64,000 nucleotides of DNA from Marinomonas gallaica. Its GTDB lineage: Bacteria; Pseudomonadota; Gammaproteobacteria; Pseudomonadales; Marinomonadaceae. This document shows, piece after piece, positions 1 to 7,194 of the stretch (position 1 is its first letter; every line of letters begins with the position of its first letter). Under the pieces are notes generated by a model, which worked only from the letters and a program-made list of their open reading frames with translations, had not been told where the DNA came from and made no database searches. The translations under genes were made by a program, and so were the position numbers. The DNA lies in assembly GCF_001639745.1 (NCBI RefSeq), contig NZ_LTAX01000018.1, positions 1-64,000 on the forward strand, read 5' to 3'.

Positions 1-77
1 GTTTTGCCATTGGACACCTCTTTTAATATGGCTATGTTACCACCTAAAATGGTGTCCGGTTTCATTAGACCACTACA
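1..77 (-). mobile_element. End of an insertion sequence (IS3-family-like) running off the window
   Basis: Read on the minus strand, an abrupt join occurs at about position 77. The integrase reading frame gives way to TGTAGTGGTCTAATGAAACC, which looks like an insertion-sequence terminus (it begins TG and introduces a stop at once). About 40 bases further is a ribosome-binding site (gaggtg) and an ATG at 10-8 that opens a frame beginning Met-Ala-Lys, as expected for a transposase OrfA. Only three codons are visible. The family call (IS3-like) rests on the look of the terminus and the spacing to a small first ORF; it is an inference. The break in the integrase is seen directly. Confidence 0.6.
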
Positions 78-765
78 CCATGTAGTTTTCTCTAGTCATG
101 ACATCTGGACGTTTATCAAAGACTTCGAAGACGATCTTGACCTCTTCGAGAGATAGGATACGAGTTCGAGACGATTCGGTTCCTCCAGCGTCCTTATCTT
201 TAAAGGGGGTCGCGGGGTTGCTTACTATCAGGTCGAGCTTAAGGGCGTGATTAAATAGCTGCTTACAGTAGCTCAGCGCATCGTTAGCGATCGATGGGCG
301 ACCACTTCCATTAATAGCTCTGATGATTTGCAAAATATCTCTTGAATTAACCTTATCTACAGCTAGTTCGCCAATGTAAGGAGATATGTCTTTGTGATAG
401 ACGCGGTGTGGAATTTGAGGGTTTTTCAAATGACGCTCGCATTCCTTTAGCCAGTCCTGAGCAACATCATTCACTGTGTTGAATTGAGGTAGTTGGTTAC
501 GCTTTCTTTCAGCTAGAGGATCCGTTCCTTGTTTAATTTGTGCTCTTGTCTCAAGAGCTTTTAGTCTTGCTTCTGAAAGTGTAAGGCCTGTAGGAGGCTT
601 ACCATAACGCCCTAGAGTAATTTCCCTTCGTTTAGCGTTGATGCTGTATCGTAGAACCCAGAATGCGCTCTGTTGTTCCGTGATTCGAAAATAAAGACCA
701 GTGTCGACTTTGTACTTGCCGACCTTGCCTGATTTTAGTGTTGCTTTTAGTTGTGCGTCATTCAT
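73..765 (-). pseudogene. Truncated P4-type tyrosine integrase of island A
   Basis: The 230-residue product has the N-terminal DUF4102-type arm-binding domain (residues about 1-90, with LRYSINAKRREITLGRYG) and the SAM-like core-binding domain (about 95-190) of P4-type integrases. It aligns by eye along its whole length with the intact integrase at 8633-9865. It stops at RENYMV, the point where the intact protein reads RDNYLACC, about ten residues before the first catalytic arginine. The catalytic domain with the R-H-R-H-Y residues is therefore missing, and the break coincides with an insertion-sequence end. It should bind DNA at most and cannot catalyse recombination. The start ATG at 765 follows an AT-rich leader. 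Sequence divergence from the other integrase shows it belongs to a separate element, not a recent duplicate. Confidence 0.9.
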
Positions 766-779
766 AAGTGAAAAATAAA

Positions 780-842
780 ATGGTGACAGATAAGGTGCAT
801 CCTAGATTAGGTTGGATTTTTTGTCACCTTTTATGTCACCAT
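780..842. repeat. Candidate integrase arm-binding repeats of island A
   Basis: Just upstream of the truncated integrase lie tgtcacc at 822-828, atgtcaccat at 833-842, and the inverted copy atggtgaca at 780-788. Short repeats in this position are typical of arm-type binding sites of P4-like integrases, and they may also autoregulate the gene. The repeats are seen; the role is inferred. Confidence 0.5.
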
Positions 843-947
843 TAAAATTAAATCTTATGCATATTTTTGAAAGCTTATGAAACGATAGTTTTTGTATATG
901 TAATTGATTTTAATAGGTTTTGCAATAATTTGACTGCTTGTGAGATA

Positions 948-968
948 TTATTCTATATTCTGAATCTG
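948..968. other. Attachment-site copy (left end of island B / right end of island A)
   Basis: The 14 bases atattctgaatctg at 955-968 recur exactly at 10045-10058 inside the last codons of yicC. On the minus strand this copy still encodes the yicC C-terminus QIQNIE followed by a stop (stop at 950-948), but with codons ATA GAA TAA in place of ATT GAG TAG. Precise excision of the DNA between the copies would leave yicC with an unchanged protein end. The 3' end of yicC is an established target of mobilizable genomic islands with P4-type integrases in Vibrio. The repeat and the conserved tail are seen; their use as att sites is inferred. Confidence 0.85.
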
Positions 969-1052
969 AATAAGCATTAAAAATTGAAAATCATTAAAAA
1001 TCAATTGCTTACATTGTCATTTAAACATTTTAATTTGAGTTACTTACAAATG

Positions 1053-1060
1053 TACTCACC
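1053..1060 (+). other. Candidate integrase arm site at the left end of island B
   Basis: TACTCACC lies 85 bases inside the left att copy and matches the core of the three repeats upstream of the island B integrase. A single 8-mer match is weak alone; its position supports pairing the two island ends. Confidence 0.4.
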
Positions 1061-1193
1061 CTTCAGATTTGCCTAAGATTAACGGAAATAATGTTAAAAA
1101 TCCTTATTTCAAGGCTGGGATAGTTGGGATATTGGGAACTCTACAGGTATTCTATATCGTATTTCAATCAAGACCTATTGTATGAGGGAACGT

Positions 1194-2438
1194 ATGTCAG
1201 GCTATATCAAAAGAATTCTCATGAAAGTCCCATGTACTAACAAGATGGTGGATATTAAAGTTTGCGGCAAAACGTTGATATTAACTGGTGGGAATGGGAG
1301 TGGTAAGACTCAATTATTACAAAGAATTCATGATAAATTAAAAGAATCTATTGTAGATCGTAACAATTTAGTATTGACCCAAATCGAGAGAGATCTGGAA
1401 TCTAATAAGCGCATGCTTGAAAAAACAAGCCCAGCTCATCCTCATTACCCTATTTATCAAAAGCAGGTGGAGGATTTTACTAGTAGATTAAAAAATCTCC
1501 AAAATCCTTCATTAGAAATTAGCAACATTGAGAAATATGTTGTTGATTATCATGATCTAAAAGCTATTTTATGTAGTTTTGAGGCAATGAGAAAATCGGA
1601 AATTCTTAAACCGACGTCTGTTTCAAGTATGAGTAGTTTAAGATATCAAGAAAAGCAGACTTTTGAACAGAAAAAAACGCAATCTAATAGCTCGACATTG
1701 TTCGAACAATTTTTAGTTACTAGTAAAGCCAATCAAGCTTTCTCTGAATCAAAAAGAATTAATGATGATCCTGCTGAAGCTCATCGTATAGATAAATGGT
1801 TTACTAAATTAGAGTCTGATCTGAGAAGCCTATTTGAAGATCAGAAACTACAGTTAGTCTTTAAATCTGATTCCTTCACTTTTGAAATACAACAAGAACA
1901 CAAAACCCCCTATACTTTCCAGACATTATCTTCTGGCTTTTCATCTATCATGGCGATTTACGCTGATTTGATTACTAAACTATCTTTACGGTCAATAGAT
2001 CCTGAGGATTTAACTGGAGTAGTATTGATAGATGAAATAGATGCCCACCTGCATGTGTCATTACAGAAAAAAGTACTGCATTTTTTTACCCAGGCTTTTC
2101 CAAAGGTTCAATTCATTGTTACTACTCATTCTCCTTTCGTTGTCTCTTCTGTCAACGATGCAGTGATTTATGACTTGTCGAAGCTGGAACAAGTCGACGA
2201 TCTATCTATGTACTCTTATGAAGCTGTTCTTGAAGGGTTGTTTGGTGTGTTGCCTATTTCTAGCTTACTTCAAAAAAATATTGAAACTTTAGCCAAGCTT
2301 TTAGAAAGGCCTAAATCTAACTTTCCAGAGATTGAGAGACTTTTAAACCAGTTACCATCTGATGAAGACTCTTTAGATCCTGAATCACTTTACTTTGTGA
2401 ACTCAGCAAAATTAGCACTTAGCAAAGCGAAGAGGTAA
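1194..2438 (+). CDS. Septu-like AAA ATPase (PtuA-type)
   Basis: A 414-residue ABC/AAA_21-type ATPase. Visible motifs: Walker A GGNGSGKT at residues 32-39, an ABC-signature-like LSSGFSS near 245, Walker B VVLIDEIDAH with D280 and E281, and the switch histidine in TTHSPF at H312. The middle (about 60-200) is charged and probably helical, as in the inserted arm of such ATPases. It is followed four bases later by an HNH nuclease gene, and an ATPase + HNH pair is the layout of the Septu anti-phage system (PtuA/PtuB). It is somewhat shorter than I recall for typical PtuA. The ATG at 1194 is preferred over 1182 because gaggga sits five bases upstream. No reverse transcriptase is nearby, so this is not a retron-linked PtuAB. 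Defence function is inferred from family and context. Confidence 0.75.
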   Translation: MSGYIKRILMKVPCTNKMVDIKVCGKTLILTGGNGSGKTQLLQRIHDKLKESIVDRNNLVLTQIERDLESNKRMLEKTSPAHPHYPIYQKQVEDFTSRLKNLQNPSLEISNIEKYVVDYHDLKAILCSFEAMRKSEILKPTSVSSMSSLRYQEKQTFEQKKTQSNSSTLFEQFLVTSKANQAFSESKRINDDPAEAHRIDKWFTKLESDLRSLFEDQKLQLVFKSDSFTFEIQQEHKTPYTFQTLSSGFSSIMAIYADLITKLSLRSIDPEDLTGVVLIDEIDAHLHVSLQKKVLHFFTQAFPKVQFIVTTHSPFVVSSVNDAVIYDLSKLEQVDDLSMYSYEAVLEGLFGVLPISSLLQKNIETLAKLLERPKSNFPEIERLLNQLPSDEDSLDPESLYFVNSAKLALSKAKR

Positions 2439-2442
2439 AGCA

Positions 2443-3117
2443 ATGTTCAATGTTGTAAGAAGTGAACCTGCTCCTGCTTCTTTAGCCGAGCAACGAAAGT
2501 ATGATTCAGAAGACGTATGGATTGCTTTAAATAAGGTTTTTCATAAAAAATGTTATATCTGTGAAACTGTCAATCCTCTAGATATCAATGTGGAGCATTT
2601 CATACCTCATGAAGGTAGTGGCGAACTGAAATATAAGTGGAGTAACCTGTACTTTTCATGTGGTCGATGTAATAACATTAAGCTGGCCAAATATGACGAT
2701 CTCTTAGATTGTTGTGATCCTGAATTGGACGTTGTTCGAGCAATTAAGCATTCACCTCCATTAACTCCATATGCAAAAAAACTCCAAATTGAGGCTTGTA
2801 GGGAAGATGAGAAGACTCAACTAACCGCAGAACTCTTAGATAGAGTATTCAATAGCGAGCATACCCCTAATAAAGCAGTTACAGCAGCTTTTTTAAGGCA
2901 AAAAGTCTTTAACCAATACAATCTGCTATTTACTCAACTTACGAAGTACTACGATCCTGTGGCTTTAGATGAGGAAAAAGCTTTAGCTGTTGAACGAATT
3001 AAACTTCTCTTGAAGCCATCTTCTCCATATAGCGCCTTCATAAGTTGGTGCGTTATTGAAGATGACGAACTTGGACCAATACTGCGTGACTTTATAGGGT
3101 TGGTCGAAGATGCTTAG
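2443..3117 (+). CDS. Septu-like HNH endonuclease (PtuB-type)
   Basis: A 224-residue protein with an HNH fold in its first half. Zinc-type cysteine pairs are C37-x2-C40 and C73-x2-C76, the catalytic segment is NVEHFIPH with H52, and the middle asparagine is in WSNLYFSC at N68, followed by CNNIK. This C-C-H-N-C-C pattern is typical of the HNH nuclease of Septu (PtuB) and related ATPase-nuclease pairs. The C-terminal half (about 100-224) is helical with no motif I recognise. The gene starts four bases after the ATPase stop and its ribosome-binding site lies in the end of that gene, so the two are translationally coupled. Expected role: nucleic-acid cleavage controlled by the ATPase partner on phage infection. 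Confidence 0.78.
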   Translation: MFNVVRSEPAPASLAEQRKYDSEDVWIALNKVFHKKCYICETVNPLDINVEHFIPHEGSGELKYKWSNLYFSCGRCNNIKLAKYDDLLDCCDPELDVVRAIKHSPPLTPYAKKLQIEACREDEKTQLTAELLDRVFNSEHTPNKAVTAAFLRQKVFNQYNLLFTQLTKYYDPVALDEEKALAVERIKLLLKPSSPYSAFISWCVIEDDELGPILRDFIGLVEDA

Positions 3118-3847
3118 TTGTAGCTTGTTCACGGTAGATATTGAGGTTAACTCGATGCTATAAAGTCGTACCTACTCGCAAGAGGTAGGGACGACTGAGC
3201 TAGCCCACGCAACAACTATGGCTCTATACAAATATCAGCGAGGGATAGCTTGGGGACTGACGTCCCCTATGGAAAATGAGGAGGAGTATCCCCCTCATTT
3301 TTCAGCTTTCTACAGTGCCACGCAACAACCCAAAGTGAGCGAATGTAACGGTTGCAGTAAAGAGGGCTAAGCAAGAAAAAAGAATGTGTTCTGATGGCCA
3401 TTGGTACAAATATTCAACTACAGACATTTGCTTCTCCTGAGTGATGTGATCTTTTTAAGACTAGCAGAATAAGCTGATAAATGACCTGTAGAATTCTGCG
3501 TCATTAGACAGTATATTAAGACTACAAACTTCAAAATGGCTCTTAAGCCAGCAATATGAGTAACGCAATTCAAGAAGCTTTTCTTGATAGACAATCGACC
3601 GATGTTTGTTGGTTGTCCTCATGTCTTCAGCATGGCATTTCAAAACTATGCTACCCACTAGGGTCACAGTAGCTCGATATGCAGTTAACAAACTCTTTCG
3701 ACTCGGCTTGATTCGCCTTGAACCTTAAGGCCTTTTGTCTCTGACAACTTGCTAAGCTGCGGCTTATTGAGTGGCTTTAAAACTTACCTGATTTGTTTCG
3801 GTTCTTGATCCTGGTGGCTTTCCAATTCTTACAAATCTGGAGATGTC
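3118..3847. other. 730-base intergenic region with several stem-loops
   Basis: No convincing gene. It contains an imperfect long hairpin around 3166-3197 (gtcgt/acgac outer and cctac/gtagg inner arms), a perfect hairpin at 3252-3267 (ggggac, tgac, gtcccc), and a terminator-like hairpin at 3273-3303. The 12-mer ccacgcaacaac occurs twice, at 3205-3216 and 3318-3329. Such clustering suggests a small structured RNA or a DNA-processing site such as an origin of transfer. The rest, about 3340-3847, shows nothing I recognise apart from the leader of the downstream recombinase gene. Confidence 0.45.
3273..3303 (+). terminator. Rho-independent-like terminator
   Basis: aaaatgagg pairs with cctcatttt (9 bp, then one A/C mismatch and two G-C pairs) around a short loop, followed by a T-run. 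It lies 155 bases after the HNH stop and could end the Septu-like operon or a separate small RNA. Confidence 0.55.
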
Positions 3848-4711
3848 ATGAGTCAGTTAGGATTTCGTCTAAACGAAATGATTTATAAAACACACAGAGA
3901 GGGCAGTCACTCGACTAGGGCTTCTAGAAAACGCCTATTAAACCAAATGGCTGAGTCGCTCATCGAAGCAGGTTATAAGGTAAAAGACCCTTCTGGTCTA
4001 AAAGGTAAACATGTTGAGCATTTGATTAACGCATGGAAGGCCCAAGGCCTTGCCGAAAAGACGATTAAGAATAGATTGTCAGCCTTGCGTTGGTGGTCAA
4101 CCAAAATCAATAAGCAAAATATCGTAGCGACAACAAACGATGCTTATGGCATCGCCAGAGTTCAAAGCTCCCCGCTAGGTAAATCTAGAGAGCTTGATCT
4201 TAACAAGCTCAATCAAGTGACCTGTCCTTTATTACGTTTTTCTCTTCGGCTTCAAAGTGAGTTTGGGCTTAGACGAGAAGAGGCGATTAAGTTTGCGTTG
4301 TCTTATGCTGATCAAGAAGACCGTATTCGTATCAAAGGCTCTTGGGCAAAAGGTGGCAAGCCAAGAGAAATACTAATTACAAAGGTATCCCAGAGAGCTC
4401 TCCTTAACGAAATTCGAGTGGTCACAACGAACAGCCTTATAAAGCCCACTGAAAGGTATGTTGATCAATTGAAACGATACGAACGACAGACTGCAAAAGT
4501 TGGGCTGAGCAAGAATCATGGCTTGAGACACCATTATGCTAGAGAGCGTTACCTAGAAATGACTGGGTGGAAATGCCCAGCTGATGGAGGGCCTTCAAGA
4601 AAATCCCTATCAGCTGAGCAACGTAGTGTAGATGAGAACGTTCGTATGATTGTGTCCAAAGAATTGGGGCATGAACGCCTGCAAATTACTTATACTTATC
4701 TAGGTTCTTAA
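3848..4711 (+). CDS. Integrase_1-type tyrosine recombinase
   Basis: A 287-residue protein. An N-terminal SAM-like domain (about 1-95) is followed by a tyrosine-recombinase catalytic region: arginine in SEFGLRREEAIKF, H-x-x-R in NHGLRHHYARER, then ELGHERLQITYTYLG with the late histidine and the probable nucleophilic tyrosine. The arrangement matches the phage-integrase-N / Integrase_1 families found on genomic islands and plasmids, and it is unlike the P4-type integrase at the other end. It is therefore unlikely to be the island's own integration enzyme. Dimer resolution or a second recombination reaction is possible. Two near-identical palindromes start one base after its stop codon. The start is ATG at 3848 behind a ctggagatgtc leader. 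Confidence 0.75.
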   Translation: MSQLGFRLNEMIYKTHREGSHSTRASRKRLLNQMAESLIEAGYKVKDPSGLKGKHVEHLINAWKAQGLAEKTIKNRLSALRWWSTKINKQNIVATTNDAYGIARVQSSPLGKSRELDLNKLNQVTCPLLRFSLRLQSEFGLRREEAIKFALSYADQEDRIRIKGSWAKGGKPREILITKVSQRALLNEIRVVTTNSLIKPTERYVDQLKRYERQTAKVGLSKNHGLRHHYARERYLEMTGWKCPADGGPSRKSLSAEQRSVDENVRMIVSKELGHERLQITYTYLGS

Positions 4712-4781
4712 CGATTCGGCATGCCGAATCGGTTTGTTTTAGTCTGAGAGATACCCACCTATGAATTCGGCATGCCGAATT
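4712..4781. repeat. Two perfect palindromes with the same 16-base core
   Basis: A 20-bp palindrome at 4712-4731 and an 18-bp palindrome at 4764-4781 share the core attcggcatgccgaat. Their centres are 51 bases apart, close to five helical turns, so proteins bound to both would lie on the same DNA face. They sit between the recombinase stop codon and the DUF927 gene. Candidate roles are operators for one of the AlpA-like proteins, replication or partition sites, or sites of the adjacent recombinase. Confidence 0.8.
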
Positions 4782-4846
4782 GAGCTAGTTTAAAAAGATT
4801 CGTATTTACCGAAATAATCATTATCTAGGCTGATGTTTTTACTGAA

Positions 4847-4865
4847 ATCCCCCTTTATGGGGGAT
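4847..4865. repeat. Hairpin upstream of the DUF927 gene
   Basis: atccccc and gggggat form a perfect 7-bp stem around tttat, about 105 bases before the DUF927 start. No T-run follows on the plus strand, so it is not an obvious terminator for rightward transcription. Nothing else is recognised between 4782 and 4970. Confidence 0.5.
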
Positions 4866-4970
4866 AAATCGCCAAAAATTAAATCGACGGAAATTCACCC
4901 CCCTTTAAATGCGACAAGCGCTTTAATTATTTAATATCCTATGAGTACCAGTGCGTTTCATGAGGTTTAT

Positions 4971-6695
4971 ATGTCTTTATTTTTAAAAGAAGATGGTGGT
5001 TATATCCACGATAAAAAAGAAGGGGAGTTACGGATTTGTGGCCCTATAAAAGTTATTGCGATAGTAAGTGACTCTGCTAGAGATCGAGGCTTTGGCCGTG
5101 TGATCGAGTGGGTAAACTTATATGGGAAAGTGTACCGCACAGTTTTGTTAATGGGGGAAACTGATGAACAAACATCCCAACGATTTAAAACCGAGTTAAA
5201 AGAAACTGGGTTTTATCTATTGCACCGAAAATGGGTATGGAATCATGTCATTGACTTCATTAACGAGAGCATTCCAAAGAAGCATGTTGTTGGAGCGAAC
5301 TCAACGGGGTGGTTGGCTGGTCAGTTCGTGACAAATGAATGGTCAGCAGGGCATTCAAACGGTAGTGAAGCTATCTACATAGGTCGAAATGTAGCTTCGC
5401 TTTTAAAGCAAAAAGGATCAATGATCGACTGGCAGAAAGGTATAGGTTCTGCTTGTGTTGGAAATCCAATATTGGCCTTAAGTGTCTGCTCTGCTCTGGC
5501 TGCACCTCTAATCGGACACTCAGGATTAGAAAGCTTTGCAATTCATATTGTAGGGGAGTCTAAGACAGGCAAAACCACAGCAATGAACATTGCTACTAGC
5601 GTCTACTCCAATGAAGCGTATGCGGAAACTTGGAGCTCAACAGCGAATGGCTTAGAAGCTGTGGCAAGCAACCGAAACGATATGCTGCTATGTCTGGATG
5701 AATTCAAGCAGGCGCCCGCTCAGGATATGGATAGAGTGATCTATCACATTGCCAATGGAGCTTCTAAGTTACGCAGTAATAAAGATGGGTCTCTCGCAAC
5801 TAGGGCTCGATGGAATACCGTTTTGTTGAGTACAGGAGAGCTTTCTTTAGAAGAAATGTTTAAAGAGGTTGGTAAAGAGGTCTCAGCAGGGCAAAAGGTT
5901 CGCTTTATTGAAATTCCAATTTTTGGGCAGTTTGGCGCCTTTGATAACCTTGGTGATTTTAAATCAGCAAAAGAGTTTGCTGAATATCTGAGAGAACAGT
6001 CTAGCAATCACTATGGGACGCTATTTAAAGCTTGGATTGACTACTTAGTGTCCGTGGATGGGCTTTCACTGATGATACGTGAAGAGATTAAAGCAATCCG
6101 TAAGCAGTGGGCGCCGCTAGCTAAAACAGATGAAAGCCAAGTGAATAATGTCATGGATAAGCTGGCATTACTTGCAGCTGCTGGTGAAATAGCTGCGAAT
6201 GTAGGTCTTCTACCATGGTCTTTAGGTGATGCTCAACGGGCTATAGGTCAAGTCACTGAGATTTGGTTGGATGATCGAGATAGCTATGAGAATTCCGAGA
6301 ACGCAGAATTAGTACAAAATATTTATCGGGCTATCCAAGAGATCGGCTCCAAGTTATGCGGGAATACGTCTAAAAATGGATTGCGCTTTGATATCGAGAG
6401 TGAGGAGCTGGTTTGGTTTGTACCACATCAAGAATTCAAGGCGCTAGTGACCCGCTCCTATAGTCGACAGCTACGGCAGGTTATAAACCTTATGCTCAAG
6501 CGTCATTGGGCTCATTCTAATGAGGCTCGAGGTACTTTCAAAATCAGAAATGATCGCTTTTATAAGATATATCCCCAGCGGTTTTGCCACGATACCGGCC
6601 AAAGCTATAACTTCACTAGGTTTTTCCAAAATTCTAAGCTGTTGAAAATAAATGAAAATCCCAGTATCCCACTTTCCCAAGTTAAAAATCAGTAA
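4971..6695 (+). CDS. DUF927-domain P-loop NTPase, likely replication helicase-like
   Basis: A 574-residue protein with a DUF927 domain. The Walker A motif GESKTGKTT begins at G195 and Walker B LLCLDEF has D243/E244. An N-terminal region of about 190 residues precedes the ATPase core, and a C-terminal region of about 200 residues resembles those of satellite and plasmid primase-helicases. DUF927 proteins are common on integrative elements and phage satellites, where they are thought to act in replication of the excised element; no primase motif is seen here. The ATG at 4971 is preferred to 4941 because it has tgagg five bases upstream, while 4941 has no ribosome-binding site. It lies 14 bases before the first AlpA-like gene, suggesting one operon. 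Confidence 0.75.
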   Translation: MSLFLKEDGGYIHDKKEGELRICGPIKVIAIVSDSARDRGFGRVIEWVNLYGKVYRTVLLMGETDEQTSQRFKTELKETGFYLLHRKWVWNHVIDFINESIPKKHVVGANSTGWLAGQFVTNEWSAGHSNGSEAIYIGRNVASLLKQKGSMIDWQKGIGSACVGNPILALSVCSALAAPLIGHSGLESFAIHIVGESKTGKTTAMNIATSVYSNEAYAETWSSTANGLEAVASNRNDMLLCLDEFKQAPAQDMDRVIYHIANGASKLRSNKDGSLATRARWNTVLLSTGELSLEEMFKEVGKEVSAGQKVRFIEIPIFGQFGAFDNLGDFKSAKEFAEYLREQSSNHYGTLFKAWIDYLVSVDGLSLMIREEIKAIRKQWAPLAKTDESQVNNVMDKLALLAAAGEIAANVGLLPWSLGDAQRAIGQVTEIWLDDRDSYENSENAELVQNIYRAIQEIGSKLCGNTSKNGLRFDIESEELVWFVPHQEFKALVTRSYSRQLRQVINLMLKRHWAHSNEARGTFKIRNDRFYKIYPQRFCHDTGQSYNFTRFFQNSKLLKINENPSIPLSQVKNQ

Positions 6696-6709
6696 TTTGA
6701 GGTTTTAGT

Positions 6710-6958
6710 ATGTTGAGCGAAACACAGATGCAGGAGCTTAAACAATTGATCGTTGATCATGTATCTAAAGCTTCTCTCTGCCACAAAGAGTTTCTAACAC
6801 TTGATGAGTGTTGTGAGTACACAGGCCTAAGTGCCAACTTTATACGTCAACAGGTAAAAGAAGGACTGCCTCGAAGAAAGCTTGGTCCTCATCGGGTGTT
6901 CTTTAAAAGAGCGGATGTTGATGCTTGGATTCTTAAGCAAGGGGAAGGTGACAAATGA
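6710..6958 (+). CDS. Excisionase/AlpA-like helix-turn-helix protein
   Basis: An 82-residue protein. Residues about 25-75 form a MerR/excisionase-type helix-turn-helix: LTLDECCEYTGLSANFIRQQ, then a wing segment GPHRVFFKRADVDAWI. Proteins of this shape act as recombination directionality factors or as AlpA-type activators of integrase and excision genes. It follows the DUF927 gene and overlaps the next gene by four bases (ATGA), so the two are translationally coupled. Whether this or the next protein is the true excisionase cannot be told from sequence. Confidence 0.75.
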   Translation: MLSETQMQELKQLIVDHVSKASLCHKEFLTLDECCEYTGLSANFIRQQVKEGLPRRKLGPHRVFFKRADVDAWILKQGEGDK

Positions 6959-7179
6959 GCGATATGACATTACAAGAGCGCAGGGCTCAAATCTTAAAAG
7001 TATATGGTGAAACTGAGCGATTTATCTGCGAAGCTGAACGTAAGAAGATTACGCAGATCAGTCGAACGACCTGGTGGCGATGGTCAAAAGTTGGTGCGGC
7101 TCCAGTGGCTTCAAAACTGTCTAGTGGAAAGTCTATGTGGCTTCTCTCTGATTTGCTCTTATGGATGAACTCAAACTAA
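6955..7179 (+). CDS. Small AlpA-like DNA-binding protein
   Basis: A 74-residue protein that starts inside the last codons of the preceding excisionase-like gene. The segment ITQISRTTWWRWSKVGAAP followed by SGKSMWLLSDLLLWM is the usual AlpA/phage-regulator pattern: a helix-turn-helix with a Trp-rich recognition helix and a short wing that names the residue before a terminal helix. Two adjacent genes of this type are unusual; one may control the element's operon and the other its excision. It lies 15 bases before the TTG start of the HEPN-motif gene. Confidence 0.7.
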   Translation: MSDMTLQERRAQILKVYGETERFICEAERKKITQISRTTWWRWSKVGAAPVASKLSSGKSMWLLSDLLLWMNSN

Positions 7180-7194
7180 TTTAAAGGTAACACT

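Noticed and set aside
1194..3303. Retron-associated Septu (retron with PtuAB)
   Set aside because: No reverse transcriptase gene and no recognisable msr-msd pair on either side of the two genes.
3205..3329. Integron attC site (because of the cgcaacaac repeats)
   Set aside because: No GTTRRRY / RYYYAAC core pair in the right arrangement and no integron integrase.
3461..3691. A 76-residue open frame on the minus strand in the intergenic region
   Set aside because: No ribosome-binding site, odd composition and no family resemblance; likely a chance frame in non-coding DNA.
4847..4865. Terminator for the recombinase gene
   Set aside because: The 7-bp hairpin has no T-run on the plus strand; recorded as a hairpin only.
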